A DNA stretch of 64,000 bases from Amphritea atlantica (GTDB lineage: Bacteria > Pseudomonadota > Gammaproteobacteria > Pseudomonadales > Balneatricaceae). Under the pieces are notes generated by a model, which saw only the letters and a program-made list of their open reading frames with translations, made no database searches and was not told where the DNA came from. Positions 8,603 through 16,728 of this stretch are shown piece by piece. The translations under genes were made by a program, and so were the position numbers. The stretch is from NCBI RefSeq assembly GCF_018860855.1, contig NZ_JAHKQE010000009.1:212438-276437 (forward strand). The letters are read 5' to 3'. Numbering within the stretch: the stretch's first letter is position 1; every line of letters starts with the position of its first letter.

Positions 8603-9244
8603 TTATTCGCCAAGTGTGTTGTTGAGTTCAGTGACACCGGCAATAACCGAACAAACCTTGTCACCTTTCGCTACCGGAGCACGTTGTCCTGGGAAGCCAA
8701 CGGCGATCACATCGCCAGGTTGCAGCGTCATGATATAAGAGATGGTGCTGATCAGTTCAGCTACGCCACGTACCAACTGAGATACCGGTGTTTCATTAAC
8801 CACAGTGCCATTCACCGACGTAACAACCGTTAGCGCTTGTGGATCAGCCACCGGAACAACCGCAGCACCGATCGGCGCAGAAGTGTCTAAACATTTACCT
8901 TTGATATCAGGGCGGTAATAGTTTTGCTCAACCAGCGAGAAGTCATGGACTAGGGTATAACCTTCAACATAGTCCAGTGCTTCTGCTTCGCTGACACGAC
9001 AGCACTCTTTACCGAACACGACCGCCAGTGATGCACCAACGACCATGCTATCTGCACCGTCAGCCCACTCAACCACGGCTCCGTCGGTGCTCCACGTGTT
9101 GTGGGGTTTGAAATACAAGACCGGCTGTGTTGGCGCGCCTTTGTAAGGCGCATCTGCAAACTCAGCCTGCATCGCGTTGAACTGTTCAGAATCGTTCAGC
9201 GCAACACAGACCAATTTACCTTTAACGATTGGATTATTACTCAT
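8603..9244 (-). CDS. hpaG1: HpaG N-terminal-type subunit
   Basis: Second FAH-fold subunit of the HpaG isomerase/decarboxylase pair, 213 residues, cytosolic. It has LYFKPHNTW, then GASLAVVFGKE, DFSLVEQNYYRPD, SAPIGAAVVP and PGDVIAVGFPGQ in the order expected of HpaG1. The stretch aligned with the Glu-Cys-Glu metal site of hpaG2 reads VVGASLAVV and lacks that acidic pair, as is common for this half. It lies between hpaI (16 bases) and hpaG2 (14 bases), so co-translation is likely. Confidence 0.9.
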   Translation of the reverse strand: MSNNPIVKGKLVCVALNDSEQFNAMQAEFADAPYKGAPTQPVLYFKPHNTWSTDGAVVEWADGADSMVVGASLAVVFGKECCRVSEAEALDYVEGYTLVHDFSLVEQNYYRPDIKGKCLDTSAPIGAAVVPVADPQALTVVTSVNGTVVNETPVSQLVRGVAELISTISYIMTLQPGDVIAVGFPGQRAPVAKGDKVCSVIAGVTELNNTLGE

Positions 9245-9260
9245 AACTCTCTACCTAAAA

Positions 9261-10079
9261 TTAATATCCGCTGGACTGAGAAGACTCAGTCTGCCCTTGA
9301 GACGTTGAGTCACCGGCTTTAAAACTTTCAGCTAACTGTTTGGCTGCATTACTCAGCAGCAGGGTATCCACACCGACACCAACAAACTTAGCGCCCTTGG
9401 CAACATAGTGGTGTGCTTTAGCCTGATTAATACAGAGTAGACCGGCCGCTTTCCCTGCCGCATTGATGATCTCAAAACCCTTCTCAATAGCGGCCACAAC
9501 CTCAGGATGATCCGGGTTGCCGATATGGCCCATTGAAGCTGACAGGTCAGATGGACCAATAAAGACCGCATCAACACCTTCGACAGCAGCGATTTCTGCC
9601 AAATTTTCCATCGCGGTGACCGTTTCGGCCTGTACCACAAGGCAGATCTCATCGTTGGCTTTCTGCAGATAGCCCGGAATACGATTCCAGTTAGCCGCAC
9701 GGGCTAATGAGCTACCGAGGCCACGGATGCCTTGAGGTGGGTATTTAACCGCTTTAACCAGCTCACGGGCCTGTTCAGCGGTATCACACATCGGCACCAA
9801 CACGGTTTGTGCGCCAATATCGAGAATCCGTTTTAACAGCGCCGTACGGCCCTCTTCAGGACGTACAATCGCAGGTACACCATAGGGCGCAATCGCCTGC
9901 AGATGGCGCATGGTTGAATCCAGTTCAAACGGCGCGTGTTCGCTATCGATCAGCAGCCAGTCAAACCCCGCACCGGCAACCAGCTCAGCACAGCTGGCAT
10001 CGGGTAGCCCGAGCCACAGACCCCACATAGGCTGATCGCCTTTTAGGCCCTGCTTGAATTTATTAACAGGAAGTTCCAT
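9261..10079 (-). CDS. hpaI: 4-hydroxy-2-oxoheptanedioate aldolase
   Basis: Class II aldolase that splits 4-hydroxy-2-oxoheptanedioate into pyruvate and succinic semialdehyde, the last step of the pathway. The 272-residue protein has the HpcH/HpaI features: WLGLPDASCAELVAGAGFDW at the start, LIDSEHAPF, the metal ligand Glu in VVQAETVTAMEN, and IGPSDLSASMG with the second metal ligand Asp. Length is normal for HpaI. It follows hpaH by 13 bases. The C-terminal tail (DSTSQGQTESSQSSGY) is Ser/Gln-rich and probably disordered. Confidence 0.93.
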   Translation of the reverse strand: MELPVNKFKQGLKGDQPMWGLWLGLPDASCAELVAGAGFDWLLIDSEHAPFELDSTMRHLQAIAPYGVPAIVRPEEGRTALLKRILDIGAQTVLVPMCDTAEQARELVKAVKYPPQGIRGLGSSLARAANWNRIPGYLQKANDEICLVVQAETVTAMENLAEIAAVEGVDAVFIGPSDLSASMGHIGNPDHPEVVAAIEKGFEIINAAGKAAGLLCINQAKAHHYVAKGAKFVGVGVDTLLLSNAAKQLAESFKAGDSTSQGQTESSQSSGY

Positions 10080-10092
10080 AACGTCCTCTTAT

Positions 10093-10896
10093 TTATACGA
10101 ATTTCACAGAGATACCGCCCAGTGGGCCGTAATCTGCATGAATAGTGTCACCCGCTTTTACTGAGACCGGACGGGTAAAGGAGCCTGCCAGTATTACCTG
10201 ACCGGGTTCCAGCGCAACACCGTGAGGGGCAAAACGTTTACACACCCAGCAGATACCGTTTGCCGGATGACCCAGTACACCGGCCGCAATACCGGTTTCT
10301 TCAATCTGACCATTAAGATAGAGCAGCGCACCCGCCCAACGTAGATCGATATCCATCGGTTTAATCGGCCGACCACCTAAGACAATACCGGCATTCGCCG
10401 CGTTATCAGCAATAGTATCGTACACCTTACGGGTATAGCCGGTCTCAGGATCGGTACGGTGACAACGAGCGGCAATCAGTTCCAACGATGGGATTACATA
10501 ATCGGTCGCATTCAACACATCAAAGATGGTGATATCGTCCCCTTCTAAACGGTCTTTCAAGACGAACGCCAGCTCCACTTCAATACGTGGATCGGGGAAA
10601 TCAGACGCTTTAATCTCAGCACCATCGGCAAAGAACATATCATCCAGCAACACACCGTAGTCCGGCTGATTGATATTCACGGCCATCTGCATGGCACGTG
10701 ATGTCAGACCGATCTTATACCCTTTAACCTTGGCACCCTTGGCGATCTTCTGATCGACCCAAGTCTTCTGTATGGCATAAGCGTCATCCATCGTCATATC
10801 AGGATATTCAAGTGTCAGTGCAGGAATCTGTGAACAGTCTTTCTCTGCCTGATAAAGCTTCTCGGCCGCTAGTTGTATCTGTTGTTCTGTTAGCAT
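10093..10896 (-). CDS. hpaH: 2-oxo-hept-4-ene-1,7-dioate hydratase
   Basis: Adds water to 2-oxo-hept-4-ene-1,7-dioate to give the HpaI substrate. The 267-residue protein belongs to the FAH/MhpD fold, with [13 protein letters not shown], the metal-binding Glu pair in [20 protein letters not shown] and the [14 protein letters not shown] block. The frame is open to 10941, but ATG 10896 ([13 protein letters not shown]) gives the family length and has AAGATGGA upstream. It is the first gene of the hpa operon and is divergent from the membrane-protein gene at 11049. Operator-like repeats lie between them. Confidence 0.92.
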   Translation of the reverse strand: MLTEQQIQLAAEKLYQAEKDCSQIPALTLEYPDMTMDDAYAIQKTWVDQKIAKGAKVKGYKIGLTSRAMQMAVNINQPDYGVLLDDMFFADGAEIKASDFPDPRIEVELAFVLKDRLEGDDITIFDVLNATDYVIPSLELIAARCHRTDPETGYTRKVYDTIADNAANAGIVLGGRPIKPMDIDLRWAGALLYLNGQIEETGIAAGVLGHPANGICWVCKRFAPHGVALEPGQVILAGSFTRPVSVKAGDTIHADYGPLGGISVKFV

Positions 10897-10957
10897 ATCT
10901 AATTTCCATCTTAGCGTTGTCTTCTGCAATCTTCGTAGCAAAATACCAGCTTGCCCA

Positions 10958-10986
10958 TGTACCTATTCAAAGGTAGCGATTACCCT
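10958..10986. promoter_or_regulatory. Operator-like repeats in the hpaH divergent promoter
   Basis: TACCT-ATTCAA-AGGTA (10960-10975) overlaps a second inverted pair GGTA-GCGAT-TACC (10972-10984). The alternating TACC/GGTA half-sites lie about 65 bases upstream of hpaH and of the divergent gene, where a pathway regulator could bind. The regulator itself is not in the window. Confidence 0.35.
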
Positions 10987-11048
10987 ATGCATAATAATAT
11001 AATTAATATATTAACTAATTTCCAGTTTTTTTTCTTTATAGGTACGTA

Positions 11049-12377
11049 ATGTCTCCCCATCACTTCGCACAATCATTAACCAAATACTGGCCCGGAGCCA
11101 GAATAGCCGGGCCACTCGTGTTGACGATGTGCCTGTTAACACTGCTGAATACAGTCTTGCCGCTAGGGTTAGCCGGTTTGGCAACTCTGCTCTGCTGGCT
11201 CTATATCGCCATTGAAATACCTCGATTGAAGCCTAAACAGCGTAAACAGATCCTCATTCTTTTCGGCATCGGTATCGCGGCAGCAGCGCTGGCTTGGAGC
11301 CAAGGCTCAGATATGTCACTGCAAACTTTATTGGGTGAGCATCTCAAACTGGCGATGCTGCTAACCTCAATAAGCTTCATTGGTATGGCGGGTCGAGTCG
11401 GTTGTAATGCGAGCAAACGGGGAATCCGTAGCTTTATCACCACCCTACTGGGAATGCATTTTTTCTCGTCGGTTGCCAACTTTTCATCGGTGATTATTGT
11501 TGGGGATCAGATTAAGCAGAAACAGGGGATCGATCAGCTGTCTCAATGGGTGCTCAGCCGGGGCTTCGGTATGGCAGTGCTCTGGTCACCGTTTCTGAGC
11601 CTCTTACCACTCGTGCTAGAACAGGTGCCCGGCGTTGACTTAACGCAAGTGTACCCTTTTTCCATTACCCTAGCGGTGATCGGTTTAAGCTTGAGTATCA
11701 TCGAAGCGCGCGTTAGAGCCGCCACCGCATTACAGCGTTTTTCCGGATACCCTCTCAAGACAGAAACATTGGCACTGCCGGTAGTATTAATCACGCTGAT
11801 TTTGTTGTTCAGTTGGCAGATGCCGCAACTGCCGATGGTCTTTCTAGTATCGCTACTGTCGATTATCGTACCGATTGCGTTGATGGCGGTGATGTCTAAT
11901 GTCCGTTCCGCCAGCCGTAAGATCTCGCTGCATGTGAGCGAAAAACTATCGGAGAGCCGTGCAGAGATTAGCCTCTTTATGAGCGCAGGCGTGCTGGCCG
12001 CGGGGGTGAAAGCCTGTATTTCTGTGGGCCTGATTAGCCTACCTTTCACCCAAACCGACGCAGGCGTAGCGTCGCTGGTACTGGTGATGATTGTCGGCTT
12101 AGCCTATCTAGGTATTCATCAATTGGCGTTAGTGGCTATTTTTGCCGGCTTGCTGGCGGATATCACCGTGACGCCTAATTTGATGGCGATTGCCTATGTG
12201 CTCGGTACATCATTGGCGATGTCCGGCAGTACCTTTAGCGGCCTTAATTTTATTATGAAGTCCCGTTTTAATGCCAGCGACGGGGAGATTATCCGCAACC
12301 AACTACCCTACAACTTAACGATGCTGGTCGTCGGTTGCGGCATTATTCATCTGATGGCAGCGATGGGGATTCACTAA
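11049..12377 (+). CDS. Unclassified polytopic membrane transporter-like protein
   Basis: A 442-residue inner-membrane protein with roughly ten to twelve hydrophobic segments and a short charged stretch in the middle (SNVRSASRKISLHVSEKLSE). I do not recognise a defined family. The layout and the Gly/Ser-rich hairpin-like stretches (MHFFSSVANFSSVI, GTSLAMSGSTFSGLNF) resemble the ion-transporter (DASS/ArsB-like) fold, but this is weak. Its promoter region is shared with hpaH, so it could import an aromatic acid or related carboxylate; that is inference from position. It converges on the hydrogenase large-subunit gene, with only seven bases between the stops. Weak ribosome-binding sequence (ATAGGTACGTA) before ATG 11049. 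Confidence 0.7.
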   Translation: MSPHHFAQSLTKYWPGARIAGPLVLTMCLLTLLNTVLPLGLAGLATLLCWLYIAIEIPRLKPKQRKQILILFGIGIAAAALAWSQGSDMSLQTLLGEHLKLAMLLTSISFIGMAGRVGCNASKRGIRSFITTLLGMHFFSSVANFSSVIIVGDQIKQKQGIDQLSQWVLSRGFGMAVLWSPFLSLLPLVLEQVPGVDLTQVYPFSITLAVIGLSLSIIEARVRAATALQRFSGYPLKTETLALPVVLITLILLFSWQMPQLPMVFLVSLLSIIVPIALMAVMSNVRSASRKISLHVSEKLSESRAEISLFMSAGVLAAGVKACISVGLISLPFTQTDAGVASLVLVMIVGLAYLGIHQLALVAIFAGLLADITVTPNLMAIAYVLGTSLAMSGSTFSGLNFIMKSRFNASDGEIIRNQLPYNLTMLVVGCGIIHLMAAMGIH

Positions 12378-12384
12378 AGCATAG

Positions 12385-13839
12385 CTAGTGAACAGTGCAC
12401 ACCACACAGGGGTCAAATGAGCGCACAATATGCTGCACAGCGATCGGAGTTTCTTCGCCCTCCAATACCGCGGCCCCCTGCAGAGCCTGCTCTAACGCCC
12501 CCGGCGTGCCATGCTGATCCCGTGGGGAGAAATTCCATGTTGTGGGAGCGATGATCTGATAATTAGAAATTTTACCCTCACGAATGCTCAACCAGTGCCC
12601 CAAACTACCACGAGCGGCTTCGATCATGCCGACACCATCGGCATAGTCAGGCAAGGTACCATGCACACAGAAACGATCTAACGGGTCTATTTGTCGCGCC
12701 CACTGCTCCATCTGCGGTACCACAATCGCGAGTTCGAGCAGACGCCCAAGCATCCGGTTTTGTACATTGGCTCCGCTTCGGGCGGCTAAATCCATCATGA
12801 GTGGGTGCCCATTGCTTAGTTGGCGGGCCAACGCACCAGTCTCCATCACCTGCCCGGCAAGCCTAGGCGCTTTACACCAGCTATAACCCCGTTCATTGTC
12901 CAGTGAGGGCTGTGTCACCCCTAACTCAGGGTGTTGCGGCTGTTGCTGTCCTGACAGCCAAGCATGGGATATATCTTCGGTTATCTGCTGGCTATCCAGT
13001 GGTCGCCGTTGACCTTGGGCATCCACCACTCCGGGACGAAACAAGCGCTCGCCGTCCAGTAAATAATTCCCATAACTCATAAACTGATCGGTCGCACGAC
13101 CCATCTGATCGAGTTGTAACTGCTGCGACAGATGCAGAAAGATCCGCAGATCAGAGCTTTTCCACTCTTTTTCCGAGGCCCATTGCTGCAGCTCGGACTC
13201 CGACTTGAGCTGACTAATAACCTCCAGTGAATCACCAAACAAACGACGCTCAAGAAAACGACGAAACCCAGCAAGAATTCCGAGCATCCCTAAGCGCTCA
13301 TGCGCTTCTATCGATTTTGCGGTACCGCCGGGCTGAATGCTTAAACTGTGGGGCCACTTACCGGCCAATAATCCCATCAGGTGAAGGAACTCAGCCCTCG
13401 CAGGCAGCACATCCCGACAAGCATCACCTTTAACCGCTTGAAAGCGCGCCTGAACTTGATCATACCAAGGCTGAGTCGCATAGACAGACCGGGCAAAATC
13501 AGGCATGAAAAACAGATAGAAATGCGTGAGTAGATCGGCCATATTTTCATTGGCTAGAATCAGGTTAATGCAGCGCTCACCATTCAGAGGCATCCCCAAC
13601 TGCATCGCATCCGCCAGAGCGTAAGCCGATGCGACCGACTGACTCACCGAACAGATACCGCAGATACGAGGGGTATAAACCAAGGCATCCATCGGTTTTT
13701 TACCCTGTAGAATCTGCTCGAATCCGCGATACATGGTGGAATTGACCTGTGCACTTTCCACTTGGCCGTTACTGATCTCCAAGGCAATTTCAAGATCACC
13801 CTCTACCCGATTAAACGGGCCAACTAAAATTCGACTCAT
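12385..13839 (-). CDS. hupV: Regulatory (H2-sensing) NiFe hydrogenase large subunit
   Basis: Large subunit carrying the NiFe(CN)2CO centre. At 484 residues it matches HupV/HoxC. The first Cys pair is in RICGIC (Cys60, Cys63) and the second in DPCVVCTVH (Cys478, Cys481). The protein ends at that His. Energy-converting large subunits carry a further C-terminal peptide that an endopeptidase removes; its absence is the hallmark of the sensory group-2b enzymes. The gene is last in a run with the small subunit and a HupT/HoxJ-like kinase, which fits H2 sensing. Maturation (Hyp) proteins would have to come from elsewhere in the genome. Alternative name: hoxC. It converges on the 11049 gene. Confidence 0.93.
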   Translation of the reverse strand: MSRILVGPFNRVEGDLEIALEISNGQVESAQVNSTMYRGFEQILQGKKPMDALVYTPRICGICSVSQSVASAYALADAMQLGMPLNGERCINLILANENMADLLTHFYLFFMPDFARSVYATQPWYDQVQARFQAVKGDACRDVLPARAEFLHLMGLLAGKWPHSLSIQPGGTAKSIEAHERLGMLGILAGFRRFLERRLFGDSLEVISQLKSESELQQWASEKEWKSSDLRIFLHLSQQLQLDQMGRATDQFMSYGNYLLDGERLFRPGVVDAQGQRRPLDSQQITEDISHAWLSGQQQPQHPELGVTQPSLDNERGYSWCKAPRLAGQVMETGALARQLSNGHPLMMDLAARSGANVQNRMLGRLLELAIVVPQMEQWARQIDPLDRFCVHGTLPDYADGVGMIEAARGSLGHWLSIREGKISNYQIIAPTTWNFSPRDQHGTPGALEQALQGAAVLEGEETPIAVQHIVRSFDPCVVCTVH

Positions 13840-13901
13840 ATTCTCTTCTTATTATCGGTTACTGTCTGATCCTGACAACATGATGACGACACATCGAACG
13901 A

Positions 13902-14897
13902 TTACTTATCGACTTTCTGTCGGCTCGGCGGATAGATGATTCGCTCAGACGTGGCATTGACCTTCAACCGCTCCGGCGTTGCCGCTTTGGACAGTGACGC
14001 TAAGGCAACAAACCAGGCTTTGGGCATATCGGTTGGCAGGCCCACGGGAATACCGGCGATTTTGCGGGTTTTAGTAAAGGCGTACGTAGGCTCTTCAAAT
14101 TCTGGCGCAGTACAATTAATACAGGCGTAACCGCCACGGGTGCATGAACCTTCGCCATTCCACGGGCGAATATTACAATCCGCATGAGCCTGTGTACCCA
14201 AACACCCCATATTCTCCATCATACAACCCTGCTCACCAGGCAGTTCAGCACTAGCCTTGTATTCATAGTATTCATTACGGGAGCAGCCATGATGTACTAG
14301 GTGATCAGCATAGCTACGAGGTCGTCCGAGGTTATCAACCTGCTCAGCACTAAACTCACCCAGCGCGATCTGTAACAAAGTTTCGGTAATCCAGTTCGGA
14401 TGAGTTGGGCAGCCAGCGATATTAACGACACCTTGACCACTGCCCGACCGATAACTGGCACCCAATAAGCCTCCGCTAAGTTCGCCATCAAATTGCAGGC
14501 CGGTCGCCTCGGTGATATTTTCGCCCGCCGCACTGATACCACCATAAGCAGCACAGCTGCCCACGGCGACGGTATGTTTTGCTCGGGCCGCCAATTGCCG
14601 CACCCAATCGATCATTGGCACGCCAGTGCCGCCCATCACATGAAAGCGACCAGTGCCCATCGGCCCCATTAACATCGAGCCTTCGATACAGAGAATATCC
14701 AACGGAATGTCACCAGCAACCAACTGCTGTAAAAGGTCGATCACTTCAGCGCCACTCTGTTCGCTCAACGAGGGATGCCACAGCAGATTGATGCCTGCGG
14801 CATCAAAGCTGGTGAGAAGATCCGGCGCTTCAGCATTCAGCATAGACATACTGCAACCACCACAACCGCCCGACTGTAACCACAGAAGATTAACCAT
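13902..14897 (-). CDS. hupU: Regulatory (H2-sensing) NiFe hydrogenase small subunit
   Basis: Iron-sulfur small subunit, 331 residues, which relays electrons from the NiFe site. The protein begins directly with the cluster-binding QSGGCGGCSMS (Cys12, Cys15). It has no twin-arginine signal and no C-terminal membrane anchor, so it is a soluble cytosolic subunit of HupU/HoxB type. Further cluster ligands are in VGSCAAYGG, AGCPTHPNW, HHGCSRNEYY and GCMMENMGCLGTQAHADCN, with ACINCTAPEF following. The ATG overlaps the last eight bases of the kinase gene (ATGGTTAA), so translation is probably coupled. The large subunit follows after 62 bases. Confidence 0.93.
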   Translation of the reverse strand: MVNLLWLQSGGCGGCSMSMLNAEAPDLLTSFDAAGINLLWHPSLSEQSGAEVIDLLQQLVAGDIPLDILCIEGSMLMGPMGTGRFHVMGGTGVPMIDWVRQLAARAKHTVAVGSCAAYGGISAAGENITEATGLQFDGELSGGLLGASYRSGSGQGVVNIAGCPTHPNWITETLLQIALGEFSAEQVDNLGRPRSYADHLVHHGCSRNEYYEYKASAELPGEQGCMMENMGCLGTQAHADCNIRPWNGEGSCTRGGYACINCTAPEFEEPTYAFTKTRKIAGIPVGLPTDMPKAWFVALASLSKAATPERLKVNATSERIIYPPSRQKVDK

Positions 14898-16287
14898 GAT
14901 TGCGCTCCTGATTGTCTGCCTCTACAGCAGTTTCGACTGACGTTGCCGTGGAGACTGAGGGATCGGGCAAAGCCTCTTTAGGTAATTCTAAACGAGCGAT
15001 AGCACCACCCTCATTACAATTACTAATCAATAACTTACCGCCATGTTCTAAGACTATACCATAACTAATAGACAACCCAAGGCCAGTTCCTTCGCCCACC
15101 GGTTTAGTGGTAAAGAATGGATCAAACACCCGCGACAGATGCTCCTCGGCTAAACCCGGCCCACTATCGCGTAAAGTAAACCAAACCAACGTATCGCTCT
15201 CGCCAGCGCTTAATGCCAAGTGAGCATCGGACTGATGTTTCATGGCATCTACAGCGTTTTGAATCAGATTAACAATCACCTGATGAATCTGTCCCGCATG
15301 ACCTAATGCCTGTATTTTATCGGGTAGATTAAGCTCAACCTCAACGGGGCGATGACTCTCTTTGATGATCCAGTGGAGAGCGGTTTTAATCACATGGATA
15401 AAGTCGAAGCGGGTTTTCTCGGCTTCCTGACAGGAAGAAAATTGGCGTAGATCATGAACAATATCCCGCACTCGATCGGCCCCTTCCATCGTCCCCTCAA
15501 CCAGTGAATTGAGATCGCGGATCGCTTTATCCAAACGCAAACTTTCGCGTAACTCGCGTAGCTCTGCTCGGCTTCGATTTTCACTGACGGCATTAAAATA
15601 GGTATAAAGTTTGTCGGTATAACGACGCAAAGCATGCATGTTGCCATAGACGAAGCTGATCGGATTATTTAACTCATGGGCAACACCCGCCACTAGCCGA
15701 CCAAGCGATGCCATCTTTTCAGATTGTACCAGTCGCTCCTGTGCCAGCTTAAGTTCAGCATGGGCCTGATTCAGCTCTTTATAGGCTTTTTGTAGCTCAC
15801 CTAGGGGACGCCCGATCATCACCATACCCGCCATACGGCCACGCTTGTCTCGCCGGGGACTGCAGTTCATCGCCAGCGGCACCCATCCTTTGCGGCCAGC
15901 TAACTCGACTTCACAATCCCGTACCGGCTGCACCCGTAGCTGATTTTCAATATCGGTGAATTTGTTTTGGTAAGCCGGCGCAACCAACTCAATAAAGTCT
16001 TTGCCGATCAACTCCTCGGCGGCCACACCGGTCAGTTGCTCGAAGGCACTGTTCAGTTGCTGAATCACCCCCTGTTTATCACAGACGATCAGCACATCAC
16101 TCATAGCGCTCTGAACACTGTCGAGAAAGCCCTGGGTTTGCTCCAGCTCTAAATTTTTTTGTTCGATCTCAACTTGGTAATGCACTAGGTCGGCATAGGT
16201 TTCATCCATTTTCTGGATAACACTAACCCAAGCTTCATCAGCCAGTTCTGGATTTTCAACAAAGTCGTGTGATTTTTTATCAGCCAT
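14890..16287 (-). CDS. hupT: PAS-domain sensor histidine kinase of HupT/HoxJ type
   Basis: Soluble sensor kinase, about 465 residues, with no transmembrane segment. After a coiled N-terminus there is a PAS domain (about residues 51-161), a coiled coil, then the dimerisation/phospho-acceptor region VAGVAHELNNPISFVYGN with His204. The ATPase domain carries the N box (LIQNAVDAM), DSGPGLAEEH and GTGLGLSISYG. HELNNP kinases with one PAS and no membrane part partner regulatory hydrogenases in Ralstonia (HoxJ) and Rhodobacter (HupT). Here the stop overlaps the small-subunit start, supporting the same role. The first ATG (16287) is taken as the start; an in-frame TTG lies at 16299. No HoxA/HupR-type response regulator is in the window. 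Confidence 0.88.
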   Translation of the reverse strand: MADKKSHDFVENPELADEAWVSVIQKMDETYADLVHYQVEIEQKNLELEQTQGFLDSVQSAMSDVLIVCDKQGVIQQLNSAFEQLTGVAAEELIGKDFIELVAPAYQNKFTDIENQLRVQPVRDCEVELAGRKGWVPLAMNCSPRRDKRGRMAGMVMIGRPLGELQKAYKELNQAHAELKLAQERLVQSEKMASLGRLVAGVAHELNNPISFVYGNMHALRRYTDKLYTYFNAVSENRSRAELRELRESLRLDKAIRDLNSLVEGTMEGADRVRDIVHDLRQFSSCQEAEKTRFDFIHVIKTALHWIIKESHRPVEVELNLPDKIQALGHAGQIHQVIVNLIQNAVDAMKHQSDAHLALSAGESDTLVWFTLRDSGPGLAEEHLSRVFDPFFTTKPVGEGTGLGLSISYGIVLEHGGKLLISNCNEGGAIARLELPKEALPDPSVSTATSVETAVEADNQERNHG

Positions 16288-16380
16288 CGGCGGTATCAAA
16301 ACTCAATAACGGATTCCATTCAGATTACTCTGCTGCACGAACAAGTGCAAAATGATTAGAGCGATGAGCACTCATGTCGA

Positions 16381-16728
16381 TTACTGCTCTGAAGCGGACT
16401 GACAGTCCAAACAATAACGACTATCCGGGCGTGCTAACAGCCGTGACAAATTGATCACCTTATCGCACCCTTCACAATAACCATACTCAGCTTGATCAAA
16501 TTTCTGTTCGCTATGCAGCACTTCATGCAGGCGCAAGCGGCACTGCGCCAGATTTGCCAACGCCATATTTTGCTGCTGCAAGGCATCGCCGCGGGAAACC
16601 CGCCCCACCGCCTGCTGATCCAATATGACCGGTTGAGCGCTCTGCTGTAAGCTGACAATCTCGTCGTTCAATTGAGCTTTAAGCGCCTGTAGAGCTAAGC
16701 GACATTGTTGCTGTTGCTGGTTATCCAT
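16381..16728 (-). CDS. DksA/TraR-family C4 zinc-finger protein
   Basis: A 115-residue protein with a helical N-terminus, the motif VGRVSRGDALQQQ typical of small DksA/TraR relatives, and a C-terminal Cys4 zinc finger (YGYCEGCDKVI ... YCLDCQ). DksA-type proteins act in the secondary channel of RNA polymerase; whether this one does is unknown. ATG 16728 is preceded by GGAG at good spacing and overlaps the end of the hybrid kinase gene by eight bases. The upstream in-frame GTG at 16737 is less likely. It lies inside the alcohol/H2 sensory run, which is an unusual place for this family. A different, smaller zinc finger of the same superfamily is at 49716. Confidence 0.82.
   Translation of the reverse strand: MDNQQQQQCRLALQALKAQLNDEIVSLQQSAQPVILDQQAVGRVSRGDALQQQNMALANLAQCRLRLHEVLHSEQKFDQAEYGYCEGCDKVINLSRLLARPDSRYCLDCQSASEQ

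Noticed and set aside
11543..12049. Minus-strand frame of 168 codons inside the membrane-protein gene
   Set aside because: No hydrophobic or motif pattern of its own; it is an antisense shadow of the polytopic gene.
12385..13839. Large subunit as an energy-converting uptake hydrogenase
   Set aside because: It lacks the C-terminal processing peptide, the small subunit lacks a Tat signal, and a HupT/HoxJ-like kinase is encoded upstream. All point to a sensor.
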